The notes below the pieces were generated by a model. That model worked only from the letters and a program-made list of their open reading frames with translations, was not told where the DNA came from and did no database searches. Positions 1 through 7,817 of a stretch of 64,000 bases of DNA are shown here, one piece after another; within the stretch, counting starts at the first letter, position 1, and each line of letters starts with the position of its first letter. The position numbers were made by a program, and so were the translations under genes. Source of the stretch: Flammeovirga sp. SJP92. Its GTDB lineage: Bacteria > Bacteroidota > Bacteroidia > Cytophagales > Flammeovirgaceae. The DNA is taken from assembly GCF_001583495.1 (NCBI RefSeq), contig NZ_LQAQ01000078.1:1-64000 (forward strand). The letters run 5' to 3'.

Positions 1-351
1 AACATGGAAATCGTCTTTCCACCTATTGGGTAATTTTAGTTTATAATACTGATCAGAATACCAATAGATCAATCGCCTTTGGGCGTAGAGTTGGTAATCG
101 TTTTTTCTTCTTGGGTGATGTCTGAAAGGATTTTTCTTTTTGGAACCGGCGTACTTCTTTCTTGCTAAAAATAATTTATGAGCGTACTCTGCTTCATACT
201 TTTTTGTTTTTGGGTTAGTATTTCTTTTTAGCTCACGGTAAATCGTAGACGGAGAGACCTCTAAACCTTCCGCAATTTCTGTTACGGTAAATCTTTTGTC
301 TTCAATAAGACGTTGGATGACTTTTCTATGATAAAGTTGAAGGTTTTTCAT
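1..351 (-). CDS. Helix-turn-helix protein, IS30-transposase-like N-terminus (partial, cut by window edge)
   Basis: The reading frame opens at ATG 351-349 and runs leftwards for 117 codons with no stop, so the C-terminus lies outside the window. Residues about 20-45 form a helix-turn-helix ending in SPSTIYRELKRN, very like the DNA-binding region of IS30-family transposases. The next 70 residues are rich in Lys, Arg, Tyr and Trp and do not obviously match the IS30 catalytic domain. It may therefore be a transposase start, or a free-standing short HTH protein from a mobile element. No inverted repeat was identified on the upstream side. The DNA-binding part is clear; the mobile-element assignment is inference. 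Confidence 0.55.
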   Translation of the reverse strand, partial: MKNLQLYHRKVIQRLIEDKRFTVTEIAEGLEVSPSTIYRELKRNTNPKTKKYEAEYAHKLFLARKKYAGSKKKNPFRHHPRRKNDYQLYAQRRLIYWYSDQYYKLKLPNRWKDDFHV

Positions 352-687
352 GAGATTCGTTAAACAGTCAGTTTTATAATTTCGTTAAAGAGCTATTTCA
401 AACATTCTCTAAGCTCTTTCAATGTAATACGAAATGATTAAGAATCAAATCATTTGTGGTGTTTTTTGTTTTTATTCGTAGATCCAAAATTGAAATTATG
501 GTTTTTGAGTGGTTCTACCTATCAATTTTACTTTTGTTACGCCCCGATAGCCCATGATTTTTAATCGTGGGTGGATGGTGGTTCAGTTGATGATATAAAT
601 AAAAAAGCAGAAGACATAACGCCTTCTGCTTTATTGAGATTAACCTGTTTATGTTTGTCAGATAAGTGTCACACTATTCTTTTGACT
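352..687. other. Non-coding gap with one isolated palindrome and a terminator
   Basis: There is no convincing gene. At 551-571 CCCATGAT and ATCGTGGG form an imperfect hairpin (one mismatch) resembling the small palindromes clustered at 2060-2186. The terminator of the GH117 gene is at 604-632. The rest is AT-rich sequence upstream of the HTH gene, with no clear promoter. Confidence 0.5.
601..632 (-). terminator. Rho-independent terminator of the GH117 gene
   Basis: AAAGCAGAAG (604-613) and CTTCTGCTTT (623-632) pair perfectly over 10 bp with a 9-nt loop. Read on the minus strand the stem is followed by a T-run. It lies about 55 bases past the stop of the minus-strand GH117 gene. Confidence 0.75.
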
Positions 688-1974
688 TTATTTTGACGCT
701 TTTAAAACAGCTTCATTTTCTTTTTCAACACGTGCTCTTTGTTTTTTATTTAACCCTTGAGAGAAATACACATTTGGTTTGAAATAAACATGGGCTCTCT
801 TCATGGCAGGGTCGTGTACATCTAAACTAAGGTCACAATCAAAACGGGCAATGATGGCGTGGTTTTCTTTCCAAGTTGTTACATTGGTGAAGTGAGAAAT
901 ACCCCATGTGATACCTCTTCCGTTGCCGTTGCTGTCAAAAGCATCTGGAACGTAAGGACCCGCCGCGGTTGGCATTAATGAAACAATCGATGCGATGTCG
1001 AAGTTTACACCATCTTCTGCATATTGGATGGTGTAATGCTCGCTACCGTCTCGGATCACTAATGCTGCAATACCATCTTTGAACGGAAACAATGTAGTTT
1101 CATGTCCTGAAGTGATGACTGGATTCAATGGGTGTTTTTTAAAAGGTCCCAATGGATTGTCAGCAATTGCCAAGCCTTGCATACGCACAAGGTTAGGGTC
1201 TCCATCAAAGTCAGATTTGTAGTACAAATAGATTTTCCCTTTATACACTAGAGGATAAGGATCGTGAATAGAGTATTGATCCCATTCGCCTTCTTTACCA
1301 TTTGGAATTACAATTTTGTTGGCTGGCGTCCAAGGTCCGTCAGGAGAATCGGCATAGGATACCGCTACAGGGCAGTCGTCACCACGCTTACCACTTGCTT
1401 GCATAAATCCCTGGTAATACAAGTAATATTTCCCTTTCCATTTTAAGATATCTGTCGTCGTAACAGATCTCCAGCCTACATTTGGTTTTGGAGGACGTGG
1501 TACCGCTACACCCTGCTCTTCCCAAGTAAAACCATCCTTACTTGTAGCGTACCAAATTTCTGATAAATCCCAGTCTCTTGAAGGAATTGTATCATTGCAT
1601 AAGTCAGGCCCTTGGGGTGGAGTAGGGGTGTCTCTTTTAGTATACCAAACATAGTATTGACCATTTTCAAAAATCACTTTTGACGGGTCTCTTCTTGAGA
1701 TTGTACCGTCATGATTGTTGTAGTCAAACCCTTTCAATTCAGTGTATTTGAATTGAGTGTATAGTTCATTGTCCTCAGGGCGAGCGGCAGGGTAAGAATA
1801 ATTTCTTTCCATTGCTCTACTGAGATGTCTGTCTGTTGGCTTTTCTTTTGGAAGAATAAAAGGGAAGGCCTTTTCGTTTGTTACTTCTTTTTTGTCGAAA
1901 TTAGGTTGACAAGCACTACTTCCTATTATGATCCATAACATGAAGTATTGCATTAGCTTTTTGTTTGTTTTCAT
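688..1974 (-). CDS. GH117 family 1,3-alpha-3,6-anhydro-L-galactosidase-like lipoprotein
   Basis: This 428-residue lipoprotein has a hydrophobic leader ending in lipobox SSAC (Cys22), so it is probably anchored in an envelope membrane. The rest looks like a GH117 five-bladed beta-propeller. Residues 52-57 fit the family's N-terminal SxAxxR motif, which in solved members helps form the dimer. Candidate active-site residues are Asp96 (RRDPSK), Asp238 (IHDPYP) and His291 (SGHET). Known GH117 enzymes release 3,6-anhydro-L-galactose from the non-reducing end of neoagaro-oligosaccharides, the last step of agar or porphyran breakdown. It is the final gene of a five-gene minus-strand cluster, separated from the beta-helix gene by a repeat element, so it may also have its own promoter. 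Other GH117-clade specificities cannot be excluded. Confidence 0.85.
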   Translation of the reverse strand: MKTNKKLMQYFMLWIIIGSSACQPNFDKKEVTNEKAFPFILPKEKPTDRHLSRAMERNYSYPAARPEDNELYTQFKYTELKGFDYNNHDGTISRRDPSKVIFENGQYYVWYTKRDTPTPPQGPDLCNDTIPSRDWDLSEIWYATSKDGFTWEEQGVAVPRPPKPNVGWRSVTTTDILKWKGKYYLYYQGFMQASGKRGDDCPVAVSYADSPDGPWTPANKIVIPNGKEGEWDQYSIHDPYPLVYKGKIYLYYKSDFDGDPNLVRMQGLAIADNPLGPFKKHPLNPVITSGHETTLFPFKDGIAALVIRDGSEHYTIQYAEDGVNFDIASIVSLMPTAAGPYVPDAFDSNGNGRGITWGISHFTNVTTWKENHAIIARFDCDLSLDVHDPAMKRAHVYFKPNVYFSQGLNKKQRARVEKENEAVLKASK

Positions 1975-2019
1975 TTCAATATATAGCGGTTAAATTATTT
2001 ACTTTAAATACAAATTCAA

Positions 2020-2233
2020 AAGTAAGTACTGTGACAGAAGAAAACGAGTGTTTCTTGCACCATAGTTAAAACTATGGGCAGGTGATACAACAACCTAATC
2101 AAGACTAAAGTCTTGAAGGTTGGTAACGGAGGTAACACTTTAGTGTTGTTGGAGTCAATATCACCAGTCCATGACTTCAGTCATGGTGCACGTATATTAT
2201 TGTTCCATTTTTTTTGTCACAGTATACTTACTT
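2020..2233. repeat. REP-like palindrome cluster bounded by inverted repeats
   Basis: Four short perfect hairpins lie within 130 bases: CCATAGT/ACTATGG (2060-2077), AAGACT/AGTCTT (2101-2114), AACACT/AGTGTT (2134-2147) and CCATGACT/AGTCATGG (2169-2186). The block is bounded by AAGTAAGTACTGTGAC (2020-2035) and its near-exact reverse complement at 2216-2233, which has two extra bases. The right end overlaps the stop codon of the beta-helix gene. Its structure resembles REP/BIME or small non-autonomous elements. Confidence 0.6.
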
Positions 2234-4289
2234 AGTTTTCCATTTCCAGTGGTTTGTCGTTCTCTTTCATTACTTTAGACCAGTCTCTGATTTTTGCATT
2301 TGGAACCACCGCACCAATGATATTTCCTTTAATTGGGTTGCCGAAGAAGTCCGTTTTCACTTCAAGACCACCGAAGTAAATACCGTAAGGTGTTTTGTCA
2401 GATTTTAATTTCTCAACTTTTTCACCCGAAGAAATCAAAGCTGTGTTTTTAGGCACAAAGTCAGCGGCATCAGAACCTGTTTCATTGACGAAGTCAGGAT
2501 TTCCACCCAAAGCTTTATCATCCCAGTAGCCATCAGCTAGGGCGTTCTTTACTTTAGAATATTTGTCTGTACCTTTTTCATTGTATAACATATAAATGTT
2601 ATTTCTCATGTTCAATTCCATTTTGGCCAATTCTTTCTCATTCATTGGTCGTGTATTAGCGGCAACAGAACCGTCAAATCCTTTTCCTGCTTTAGCGTTA
2701 GGTTTAGGTTCTTTTGAGATTTGGAAGTCGAAAGCCGCATCATAAGCTCCACCATCTTTCCAACGGTGCATTGACCATCCTTTATTGGCTTTTTCTTCTA
2801 ACCAGAAAATGTTGTTCATCATCACAATACCTTCATTAGAAGTAGAGATATTGAATACATTTGGGTTTTTATAAGGAGCGTTTCCAGCCTTTGTATTGAT
2901 GATTGTATTGTTATAAATGTAAGTTTGGTATGGACCTTCGTATTTTTTCTTGTGGTTGTGACCATTCACTGTTACAATACAGCCAGGCGTTCCCACTTTA
3001 CCCCAGAATGCTTGTGCAGGGTCTTTCAAGTTTCTCCACCCGTCATTCACACTGATATTGTAGCGGTAAGAACAGTTGTAGTTTAAACCCAAAATTTCAA
3101 TAAAACCACCTGCATTATAACGGCTTAAATTGTTTTGAAGCACTACATTTTTACAGTTGAAATCAATGTGTGCACCACAGCAATCTGCAATACCTTGAGC
3201 ACCTTCGAAAACATTGTATTCAAAAAGGAAATTTTGAAGACCCCAAGTCCACATACCACTTCCACGGCCCCACTTACGTTTGTCGTTTCTATTGCCTGAC
3301 TCAGTAATTCTGCTGTATTTCAAGTGGCTGTTATTACATCTGTTGAATTGCATGCCTGGGCCACCTGATTGGTAGACCGTACAAAATTCAATATGTACAT
3401 TATTGACATTGCGAGGTGCTGAACCGTCAATTTTTCCGCTTCCTTTGAAACGGATCCCCATCTGACTTACATTTTCAACTGTTACGTGTTTTACAGTGAC
3501 ATTATTAATACCTTTTCCTTTTTTCAATACTTGACCAAAAAGTCCCCAGCCCCAACCGGCACCGTCGTTCATGTTCCACTGACGGCAAGCACGAGAGACT
3601 TCAGCGCTGTTCAATAAGAAAACATCATAAATATCTACATTGTAAACAATGAAGTTTTCCATTAAACTGTGAGGGTGAGTGTCATCTGATTGGATACGGA
3701 TACCGTAGCGCTGATCTTTGAATTTATCCTTTGGACGTTTCATTAAGTTATCGTTGCTTGGTCCGCCGTTTCCTGTCATTTTTAAATCCGTAACAATCAC
3801 ATTTGAGGTGTTTTGAATCATAATACCAGCAGGGTAGCCTTTGAAGTCAATCGTAGCTTTTCCTTTTCCATAACTGCCAATATGGATTTTCTTTTTTGCT
3901 TTTGAACCTTTATTCAAATTGATTAATTCAATTGTGCCAAAGTGAGTCTGATTTCCTTTCAATAAAACCTGATCACCAAAAGTCAGATTAAATTCCTCTA
4001 GTTTTTCAAGTGATTTAATGGCTTTCTTCGTTGACAAACCGTTGTTTTTGTCATTACCATTTTTTGCGTCTACATATATCGTTCGCTTAAAAGTAAGAGA
4101 AGATTTGTATTTGATGTCGTTGTTTGTTTCTGGTTTTTCAAAAACAAAACCATTGGGTGCTTCAGGAATATCTTCAATAATAGGAGCAGAAGCCGCGTTC
4201 TTTAATGCACTTTCCAACTGCACTTGGGCAAAGAGTCCCAACGGCAAGAAGTAAAGTAATAGTGAGAGTTGTAGGAAACGATTTTTCAT
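2232..4289 (-). CDS. Secreted right-handed parallel beta-helix protein, possible polysaccharide lyase or hydrolase
   Basis: The 685-residue protein has a signal peptide ending LGLFAQ near residue 22. From about residue 70 it begins the pattern YVDAKNGNDKNNGLS, typical of the first strand of pectate-lyase-like beta-helices. The following 400 residues have the short-strand, Asn-rich turns of a right-handed helix, for example NTSNVIVTDLKMTGNGG and MQFNRCNNSHLKYSRITESG. No T9SS tail is present. I cannot assign it to a CAZy family. Its place between a sulfatase gene (68 bases upstream) and GH117 suggests a depolymerase or auxiliary enzyme for the same sulfated galactan. It could be a lyase, a GH82/GH28-like hydrolase or an uncharacterised family. 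Confidence 0.75.
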   Translation of the reverse strand: MKNRFLQLSLLLYFLPLGLFAQVQLESALKNAASAPIIEDIPEAPNGFVFEKPETNNDIKYKSSLTFKRTIYVDAKNGNDKNNGLSTKKAIKSLEKLEEFNLTFGDQVLLKGNQTHFGTIELINLNKGSKAKKKIHIGSYGKGKATIDFKGYPAGIMIQNTSNVIVTDLKMTGNGGPSNDNLMKRPKDKFKDQRYGIRIQSDDTHPHSLMENFIVYNVDIYDVFLLNSAEVSRACRQWNMNDGAGWGWGLFGQVLKKGKGINNVTVKHVTVENVSQMGIRFKGSGKIDGSAPRNVNNVHIEFCTVYQSGGPGMQFNRCNNSHLKYSRITESGNRNDKRKWGRGSGMWTWGLQNFLFEYNVFEGAQGIADCCGAHIDFNCKNVVLQNNLSRYNAGGFIEILGLNYNCSYRYNISVNDGWRNLKDPAQAFWGKVGTPGCIVTVNGHNHKKKYEGPYQTYIYNNTIINTKAGNAPYKNPNVFNISTSNEGIVMMNNIFWLEEKANKGWSMHRWKDGGAYDAAFDFQISKEPKPNAKAGKGFDGSVAANTRPMNEKELAKMELNMRNNIYMLYNEKGTDKYSKVKNALADGYWDDKALGGNPDFVNETGSDAADFVPKNTALISSGEKVEKLKSDKTPYGIYFGGLEVKTDFFGNPIKGNIIGAVVPNAKIRDWSKVMKENDKPLEMEN

Positions 4290-4357
4290 ATATTTGTTAG
4301 ATTATTTTTTGCTTAATAAAGTTTGAAAAAAGTCATAAAGATAAAGGGTGATTACAA

Positions 4358-5944
4358 CTAAGGAGCATCATGTTCATCTTCATAGTTGTTATACCTTGGA
4401 AGTATTTTCTCCAGCATCTCTTTTTCCTTTCGGTGTGCTTCGGATACTTTACTCCAATCTGTAATTACAGGGAAACTAATCAGATCGGCAGGATTTTTTG
4501 TGACATCAAAATACTTTCCATAACCATCAATCAACACCTTCTTTCCTCTGATCAATTGTTTGTCTTTATGGTAAGAATAGATCCATTCTCTATGTTGATC
4601 CGTTTTAGTGGTCAAATAAGGCATCAAACTTTTACCGTTGATTTCATATTCTTGAGGAATTTCCACCCCAGCAATTTCAGCGATGGTTGGAAGGATATCA
4701 GAGATATTCACCAAGATGTCTTGTTCTCCTTTTTTGGTGAAATTGAATCCTGGTGCATAAATGACTAATGGCACATGAGCACCTCTTTGTGATTTATAGC
4801 TCGATTTACCATATCCGCTCGTTCCATTGTCTGCACAGAAAATAAAAATGGTATTGTTTTCTTCACCCAATTCTTTCAGTTTGTTCATGTACAGCCATAC
4901 TTGATAGTCCAAGTAATTGATATGATGATGGATACCGCCGTCTGTCACAGTATTGTGAGTGTCATAAACTCCTTCGTCACCGGTAACTTTAGGTTGCGTA
5001 CGGATGTACTTGCCATTTTTCCATTTGATTTTAGGAGTGCCAGGCCACTTCTCCCTTGTTTTTACATTGGTGTCTCTGCTGAAAAAATTCCATCCATCAT
5101 GTCCTAAATGACTGGTGTGATACACAAAGAAAGGCTTATTTTCTTTCTTTTTACGCTCCATAAACGCTAAGATGTATTCCATCTCCACATCAGGACCGTA
5201 AGTATGCAAACCATATTCTTTTTTTGCTTCTTTAGTGTTAGGCCACCACTCAAATTTATTTTCTGCTTCGGGGTGATTCATCAGTTGTACGTGCGGTTGC
5301 CAATACCATCCATCTTGTGCATAATATTTTACAATCTGATCCGTGTCAGTATTGACCAGAACACGTTTGCCATCCACTTTTTTCGCTTTGATTTTAAAAT
5401 CACTATAAGGGTATTGATTCTTCTTGTTCTTCACTTCACCGGGCGTAAAAATACCCTCATCAAAACCAAATTGATCCACACCGCTCATTTGTGTTTTCCC
5501 GGCCCAGTAGGTTGCATAACCTCCTTGTTGTGCAATATGTCCAATGGTAGCCGGTGAGCTTTTGTACAAAGGGTAAGTAATTTTTTTTCCTTGAGGATTC
5601 TCCCAAGTGCCTCTGTCTTTCAAGTGCCACCACTTATGAATATGAGCGTACCTGCCCGTCATCATCATGGCTCTGCTCGGAGAACAGCTTGAAGTGGCCC
5701 AAGCGGTTTTTACATAGACTCCCTCTTTAGCCATCTGATCAATGACAGGAGTGTTAGCTCTGTACTGAGGATCAGTAGTGGTGCCCCCTTGAGGAGGAAC
5801 GCTCCATTTTGTAGAACCGTATACCGGAAGTTCCCTAGCACTGATGTCGTCAGCGAAGAGCACAATGATATTCGGTTTCTTCTGAGCAAATATTGAGGTG
5901 CTCAGAGTTATTCCAATTAAAAATTGTAGTAATAGTAATCTCAT
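4358..5944 (-). CDS. Secreted S1-type sulfatase
   Basis: This 528-residue arylsulfatase-family enzyme has a signal peptide (cleavage near IFAQ, residue 21). The calcium-site Asp pair is at 32-33 (FADD). The formylglycine motif CSPSR begins at Cys87, followed by MMMTGRY. A later ADNG motif in the second half supplies metal ligands. Cys87 must be converted to formylglycine by a maturase not encoded here. It probably removes sulfate esters from galactan oligosaccharides in the periplasm or outside the cell, but the substrate position (2-, 4- or 6-O-sulfate) cannot be read from the sequence. It is the third gene of a minus-strand cluster, 82 bases after another sulfatase and 68 before the beta-helix gene, so co-transcription is likely. 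Confidence 0.9.
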   Translation of the reverse strand: MRLLLLQFLIGITLSTSIFAQKKPNIIVLFADDISARELPVYGSTKWSVPPQGGTTTDPQYRANTPVIDQMAKEGVYVKTAWATSSCSPSRAMMMTGRYAHIHKWWHLKDRGTWENPQGKKITYPLYKSSPATIGHIAQQGGYATYWAGKTQMSGVDQFGFDEGIFTPGEVKNKKNQYPYSDFKIKAKKVDGKRVLVNTDTDQIVKYYAQDGWYWQPHVQLMNHPEAENKFEWWPNTKEAKKEYGLHTYGPDVEMEYILAFMERKKKENKPFFVYHTSHLGHDGWNFFSRDTNVKTREKWPGTPKIKWKNGKYIRTQPKVTGDEGVYDTHNTVTDGGIHHHINYLDYQVWLYMNKLKELGEENNTIFIFCADNGTSGYGKSSYKSQRGAHVPLVIYAPGFNFTKKGEQDILVNISDILPTIAEIAGVEIPQEYEINGKSLMPYLTTKTDQHREWIYSYHKDKQLIRGKKVLIDGYGKYFDVTKNPADLISFPVITDWSKVSEAHRKEKEMLEKILPRYNNYEDEHDAP

Positions 5945-6026
5945 TTTAATTCATACTTTTAAAGTAGTCACGTCATAGAATGTTGAAATTTAAAAACGAA
6001 ATACCTTACAATAAGGAGATATGCCT

Positions 6027-7817
6027 CTAATTAGGGGGGAGATATGAAATGTATGTATAATACACGCCATATTTATCACCTTTCTCCACAAAATCGTTGA
6101 CCAAAAGTGTCTTCCCTTTTTCTAGATAAACTATAAATTCTACTTCCTCTTGTTCTGGATTTACCACCTTTTCATGGATCTGATTTCCAATTTTTATGCG
6201 TGCTAACTCCGGTTGAATGGTTTGATATTCGAAAGTATGTTTAGGATGTGTAGAAGGTTTTCCATGAATTGGGCCGGCCCATTCCTGAGGCCATCTTCTG
6301 CAGCTGATTTTGTACATTCCTTCTTTGACCACTTCCAAAGCATGCGTGTTATTTTTATTCTTCATTCCAGAAGCCACTTGCTCGCATTTCCAAATGCCTT
6401 TGTCTTCCCCAATTGCATGTTGTATGGTCAACGTCACTTCATTTTGAGCAATACTGCCAATGATGGTAGAGGGCATTTCTGAGAATGTTTTTTCCTTTTT
6501 TACTTCTTGATAAAAAGTTTGATTGTCTGCTAAAAGCTGAGCAATTATATCTGGGTGTTGCTGTGCAAGGTTCTCTTTTTGAAGAGGGTCATTTTTAATG
6601 TCGTAAAGTTGCTTTCCATTGATTAATCGCCAATCATTCTGCAATACACAAGTGCCTTGAATTACAGTAGGAGGGCGCCAATCTTGTCGGTGATGCACAA
6701 ATACAGAACGTTGTATTGTTTTCTGAGCATCTTTTAAAACAGGAGATAAATCCACTCCATCTAATTTCAAACTATCCGCCAATGAAACATTGCATAAGCT
6801 TGCCAATGTAGGAAGTAAATCTACATGCGAGGCTAATGTCGGAATGTCTTTTCCTCCTTTAATACCAGCATCTGCCCACTGCATAAAGAAAGGGACTCTA
6901 TGTCCACCTTCCAGTTTTGCTCCTTTAATTCCCCTTAGGTTATAATTATAGCCTTTTTTGCCATCAGGACTGTACCCAAAGCGAGTACCGTTGTCACTCA
7001 TATAGATGATGATTGTATTTTTGTCGAGTTTTTTCTTTTTAAGAAACTTTTGAAAACGGCCAAAATTCTCATCAATATTGGCAATCATACCGTAGAGGTT
7101 AGCATCAATGATTTCGTTGTTCTCTTCAAACTTTTGGTAAGGTTTTGCATATTCCTCCGCTACAATTAATGGATCATGAGGAGCGTTGAGTGGTAAGTAG
7201 ATAAAGAAAGGCTCTTGCTGATGTTTTTCAATAAATTTCATGGTTTCATCAAACCAAACATCTGTACAATAGCCTTCAAACTGCTGTGGTTCATTGTTGA
7301 CATAATACACATCATCAAAATAAGTATTACCCCAATGATCAGAGAGTTCTCCTATACCTCCAGCATGATGTTGTACTACATGGTCAAAACCTTTATCAGA
7401 AGGCCTTACGGGGTAATTATCACCCAAATGCCATTTACCAAAAAGAGCCGTTGTGTAGCCGGCTGATTGGAACACTTCTGCAATAGTTGGTGTATTTTTC
7501 GATAAGGCATCTCTACCTTTATAAGTAGCCCAAGCCCCATTGTGTATAGGGTATTGCCCGGTCATTATTGCCGCTCGGGTGGGGGTGCAGAGCGGACTTA
7601 CATGAAAGTCTGTAAATCGGACTGCACCTTCGTAAAACTTATCAATATTGGGTGTTTTTAGCCAAGGGTTTCCGTGGCAACCCAAATCACCAATACCTTG
7701 ATCATCAGTAAGGATTAAAATTACATTCGGTTGCTTTTCATTTTGAGAAAAAGCAATAAGAGGAATTAAAATAATTCCCCCTATCGTCATAATTAATGAA
7801 TGAATTATAGGTATCAT
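6027..7817 (-). CDS. Secreted S1-type sulfatase with CTPTR active-site motif
   Basis: The protein has 596 residues with a long hydrophobic leader ending IAFSQ. DDQ at 38-40 begins the metal site. The formylglycine motif is CTPTR (Cys77), a Thr variant of the usual CxPSR that is common in bacterial arylsulfatases and still fits the maturation consensus. SDNGT follows in the middle of the protein. The C-terminal 130 residues form an extra beta-rich domain after the usual sulfatase end (from about PSTIIGSIAQNEV), perhaps carbohydrate-binding. The start codon directly abuts the TAG stop of the upstream GH3 gene with no spacer, so translation is probably coupled. A later ATG at codon 10 also leaves an intact signal peptide and cannot be excluded. 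Confidence 0.9.
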   Translation of the reverse strand: MIPIIHSLIMTIGGIILIPLIAFSQNEKQPNVILILTDDQGIGDLGCHGNPWLKTPNIDKFYEGAVRFTDFHVSPLCTPTRAAIMTGQYPIHNGAWATYKGRDALSKNTPTIAEVFQSAGYTTALFGKWHLGDNYPVRPSDKGFDHVVQHHAGGIGELSDHWGNTYFDDVYYVNNEPQQFEGYCTDVWFDETMKFIEKHQQEPFFIYLPLNAPHDPLIVAEEYAKPYQKFEENNEIIDANLYGMIANIDENFGRFQKFLKKKKLDKNTIIIYMSDNGTRFGYSPDGKKGYNYNLRGIKGAKLEGGHRVPFFMQWADAGIKGGKDIPTLASHVDLLPTLASLCNVSLADSLKLDGVDLSPVLKDAQKTIQRSVFVHHRQDWRPPTVIQGTCVLQNDWRLINGKQLYDIKNDPLQKENLAQQHPDIIAQLLADNQTFYQEVKKEKTFSEMPSTIIGSIAQNEVTLTIQHAIGEDKGIWKCEQVASGMKNKNNTHALEVVKEGMYKISCRRWPQEWAGPIHGKPSTHPKHTFEYQTIQPELARIKIGNQIHEKVVNPEQEEVEFIVYLEKGKTLLVNDFVEKGDKYGVYYTYISYLPPN

